Below are positions 62,642 through 64,000 of a stretch of 64,000 nt of DNA, piece after piece. The stretch is taken from the NCBI RefSeq assembly GCF_045207655.1, contig NZ_CP108785.1:3100001-3164000 (forward strand). Reading direction: 5' to 3'. The notes under the pieces were generated by a model that saw only the letters and a program-made list of their open reading frames with translations, searched no databases and was not told the origin of the DNA. Both the position numbers and the translations under genes were made by a program. Position 1 is the first letter of the stretch. Each line of letters begins with the position of its first letter. Origin of the DNA: Embleya sp045207655 (GTDB lineage Bacteria > Actinomycetota > Actinomycetes > Streptomycetales > Streptomycetaceae).

Positions 62642-62845
62642 TCAACAACAGGGGCGAGTGCGCGACCCGGAGCACGCGGTGCCGCAGCTGATCGCGGCGA
62701 CGTCGATCTCGGTGAGGCTCTGTTCGGTTGCGGATCCGCCGATGTAGAGCGAACCGGCGGGGTTCTCGACGCCGTCGGCCGATTCGGCGCCGGAGCGCCA
62801 GGCGTTGACGACGGCGTTCCGAGCGGCATTCGATGCGGTGCGCAT
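62642..62845 (-). CDS. lanA: Class II lanthipeptide precursor
   Basis: A 67-residue precursor directly upstream of lanM. The leader contains NAWRSG, VENPAG, and a late acidic stretch TEQSLTEIDVAA. The C-terminal core, probably residues 52-67, is ISCGTACSGSRTRPCC: four Cys (54, 58, 66, 67) and five Ser/Thr (53, 56, 59, 61, 63), enough for several lanthionine or methyllanthionine rings. There is no GG cleavage site; the boundary DVAA/IS is inferred. ATG preceded by GGAAAGG. Expression likely stops in part at the following hairpin. Two positively charged Arg lie in the core, unusual next to the terminal CC. Confidence 0.9.
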   Translation of the reverse strand: MRTASNAARNAVVNAWRSGAESADGVENPAGSLYIGGSATEQSLTEIDVAAISCGTACSGSRTRPCC

Positions 62846-63126
62846 GGCGATACCTTTCCGCCGATGCCGGACGACCCGGCCGGTACGCCGGGTGCACCGG
62901 TCATCGACCCTGGGTTAGGGAAGTGCGGCAGGCTCACGGTAGCGCCGTAAGGACGGCGGCGACAGACCCAGTTTTCGGCGGGTGAATTCGCCCGCCAGGC
63001 AGGGGAATCAGGGCGTTCGCACGAAGCCGGGCGACCAACCGGTGGTCTCCCGCGACGGGGGTCCGGGTCGGCCCACCGTCCGGTTTCCGCCCCGGATCGG
63101 CAGCGGGATTCCGGCCGGCTCTTGTC

Positions 63127-63146
63127 ATTGGTCTAGTCCATTGACA
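63127..63146 (+). promoter_or_regulatory. DasR-like site abutting a -35 box
   Basis: TGGTCTAGTCCA (63129-63140) is followed at once by TTGACA (63141-63146). The arrangement copies that at the LPMO promoter, where TGGTCCAGACCA is followed by TTGACC. It lies in the 457-bp divergent gap between the lanthipeptide precursor and the adenylate-forming gene; the remainder of this gap holds no gene. Confidence 0.7.
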
Positions 63147-63302
63147 GTCTTGGAGTCGTCGCCGACGGTCATCGCTCCATGACCGGATCGGCGGTTCCCG
63201 TATGGCATTTTCCGCCGCTCAGCATGGGCCGATGTTGCCCATGGCGTTCCGCGTTTCGCTCCTACCCCGGAGATATCCCATGCGCAGAGCCAGAGCTCAC
63301 CC

Positions 63303-64000
63303 ATGTCCGGACCCGATCGCGCCGCATCGGATCGCGACATGACCGCCGCCGACACCCGCCGCGGACCCACCGACCCGGTGCGCTCCACGACCGGCGCCAC
63401 CGACCCGACCACGTCGGGGCCGACCGTGCCGGGCCTGTTGGCAGCCCGCGCGCTCGTCGACCCCGAACGAGTCGCCATCCTGGTGCCCGGAAGATCCGAA
63501 AGTCGCCTGACCTTCGCCGGCTGGGACCACCGATCCACCTTGCTCGCAAGGGAGTTGCGGGCCCGCTCGGTACACGCGGGGGACCGGGTCGGGCTGATCT
63601 TCACCGGCTCGGAATGGGCCGACTACGCCGTCGCCTACTGCGCGGTGCAACGGGCCGGCGCGGTCGCGGTGCCGCTGCCCGAGCGCTTGCCGCCCGCCGC
63701 GCTGCGCACCATGCTCACCCACTGCGCGGCCGGCGCCGTCCTGCACGGCGTCGGAATCCGGCCACCGGCGACCGATGCGTGGACCGCCCCCGCCGCCGAC
63801 CTGGAGGCCGCCGCCCAACGGGCCGCGCACCGCGATCCCGTACCGCGTCGGGCCCCCGCGGAACCACCCGACCCGTCCCCGCCGGGCCCCGACGACCTGG
63901 CCCAGATCCTGTACACCTCCGGCACCACCGGTACCCCCAAGGGTGTCGCCGCCACCCACGCCAACCTCGCCTTCGGCCACGAATTCGCGCCGCGTCGACG
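63303..64000 (+). CDS. AMP-binding (adenylate-forming) enzyme, truncated by window end
   Basis: The first 232 codons of an acyl-activating enzyme. VPGLLAARALVDPERVAILV, RAGAVAVPLPERLPPAAL and the adenylate-core P-loop QILYTSGTTGTPKGVAATH (motif A3) are clear. It may be a stand-alone acyl-CoA or fatty acyl-AMP ligase or the first domain of a nonribosomal peptide synthetase; the downstream part is needed. ATG at 63303 (an internal ATG 12 codons later is also possible). Divergent from the lanthipeptide precursor, with a DasR-like promoter. Frame remains open to 64000. Confidence 0.85.
   Translation, partial: MSGPDRAASDRDMTAADTRRGPTDPVRSTTGATDPTTSGPTVPGLLAARALVDPERVAILVPGRSESRLTFAGWDHRSTLLARELRARSVHAGDRVGLIFTGSEWADYAVAYCAVQRAGAVAVPLPERLPPAALRTMLTHCAAGAVLHGVGIRPPATDAWTAPAADLEAAAQRAAHRDPVPRRAPAEPPDPSPPGPDDLAQILYTSGTTGTPKGVAATHANLAFGHEFAPRR

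Noticed and set aside
59694..62747. A 1017-residue plus-strand frame
   Set aside because: Antisense to lanM and lanA.

Overview
The window is high-GC actinobacterial DNA. Start codons are often GTG, genes are frequently coupled by ATGA/GTGA overlaps, and the gene content is typical of Streptomycetaceae: a DUF6230-DUF6114 pair, an AA10 lytic polysaccharide monooxygenase, a GH46 chitosanase, DasR-like operator sequences, a LanM lanthipeptide cluster and a MoxR/vWA/beta-propeller operon. The genus cannot be fixed from the sequence alone. Most of the window looks like accessory chromosome (arm-like): few housekeeping genes (argS, a PRPP synthetase), many regulators, transporters and secreted enzymes, several decayed genes and an unusual load of degenerate tandem repeats.

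Layout. 1-1830: decaying genes (F420-type oxidoreductase with a stop and a frameshift, hydrolase tail, ArsR regulator without a normal start or stop). 2035-3954: DUF6230/DUF6114 membrane pair. 4053-7124: PRPP synthetase and small hypothetical genes. 7361-8849: secreted papain-like protease with a membrane-tailed partner, closed by two strong hairpins. 9022-14550: argS, a TetR regulator, and a gluconate transporter/kinase operon divergent from its FadR-type regulator. 14638-15372: chitin-type monooxygenase behind two DasR-like sites. 15463-16854: cupin regulator divergent from a methyltransferase. 17006-28498: carbohydrate-uptake and degradation locus (DUF2264 protein, DeoR/LacI chimera regulator with a shared operator, binding protein and two permeases without an ATPase, hydroxyacid dehydrogenase, then a repeat array, a secreted beta-helix protein and a SurA-like protein). 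28599-37731: isochorismatase-like hydrolase, MarR-MFS pair, STAS protein, slipin, NmrA-like reductase, carboxylesterase and ROK regulator. 37954-46338: CAP protein, MFS transporter, quinone reductase with a triplicated 3' end, LuxR regulator, dead haloalkane dehalogenase, P450.

46702-53135 is a four-gene, translationally coupled operon that I read as a MoxR-vWA-beta-propeller ternary system (MoxR AAA ATPase, bpX5, degenerate vWA plus propeller, bpX6 membrane protein plus propeller). Such systems are known mainly from comparative genomics and have no settled function. 53250-54390 is a chitosanase unit with a perfect operator palindrome and a terminator. 54534-64000 is a class II lanthipeptide locus: a large ATPase-LuxR regulator, an ABC exporter without a leader peptidase, LanM, a 67-residue precursor with four core cysteines, a strong hairpin between precursor and LanM, and a divergent adenylate-forming enzyme cut off by the window end. 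A DasR-like site lies between the precursor and the adenylating enzyme, which would tie the peptide locus to amino-sugar supply, in keeping with the chitin- and chitosan-attacking enzymes nearby.

A second theme is DNA structure: at least ten tandem-repeat tracts, including a 36-bp minisatellite, an about 50-63-bp intergenic array, a 250-bp triplication of a gene's 3' end, and 6-, 8-, 10- and 17-bp repeats, several of them touching stop or start codons.
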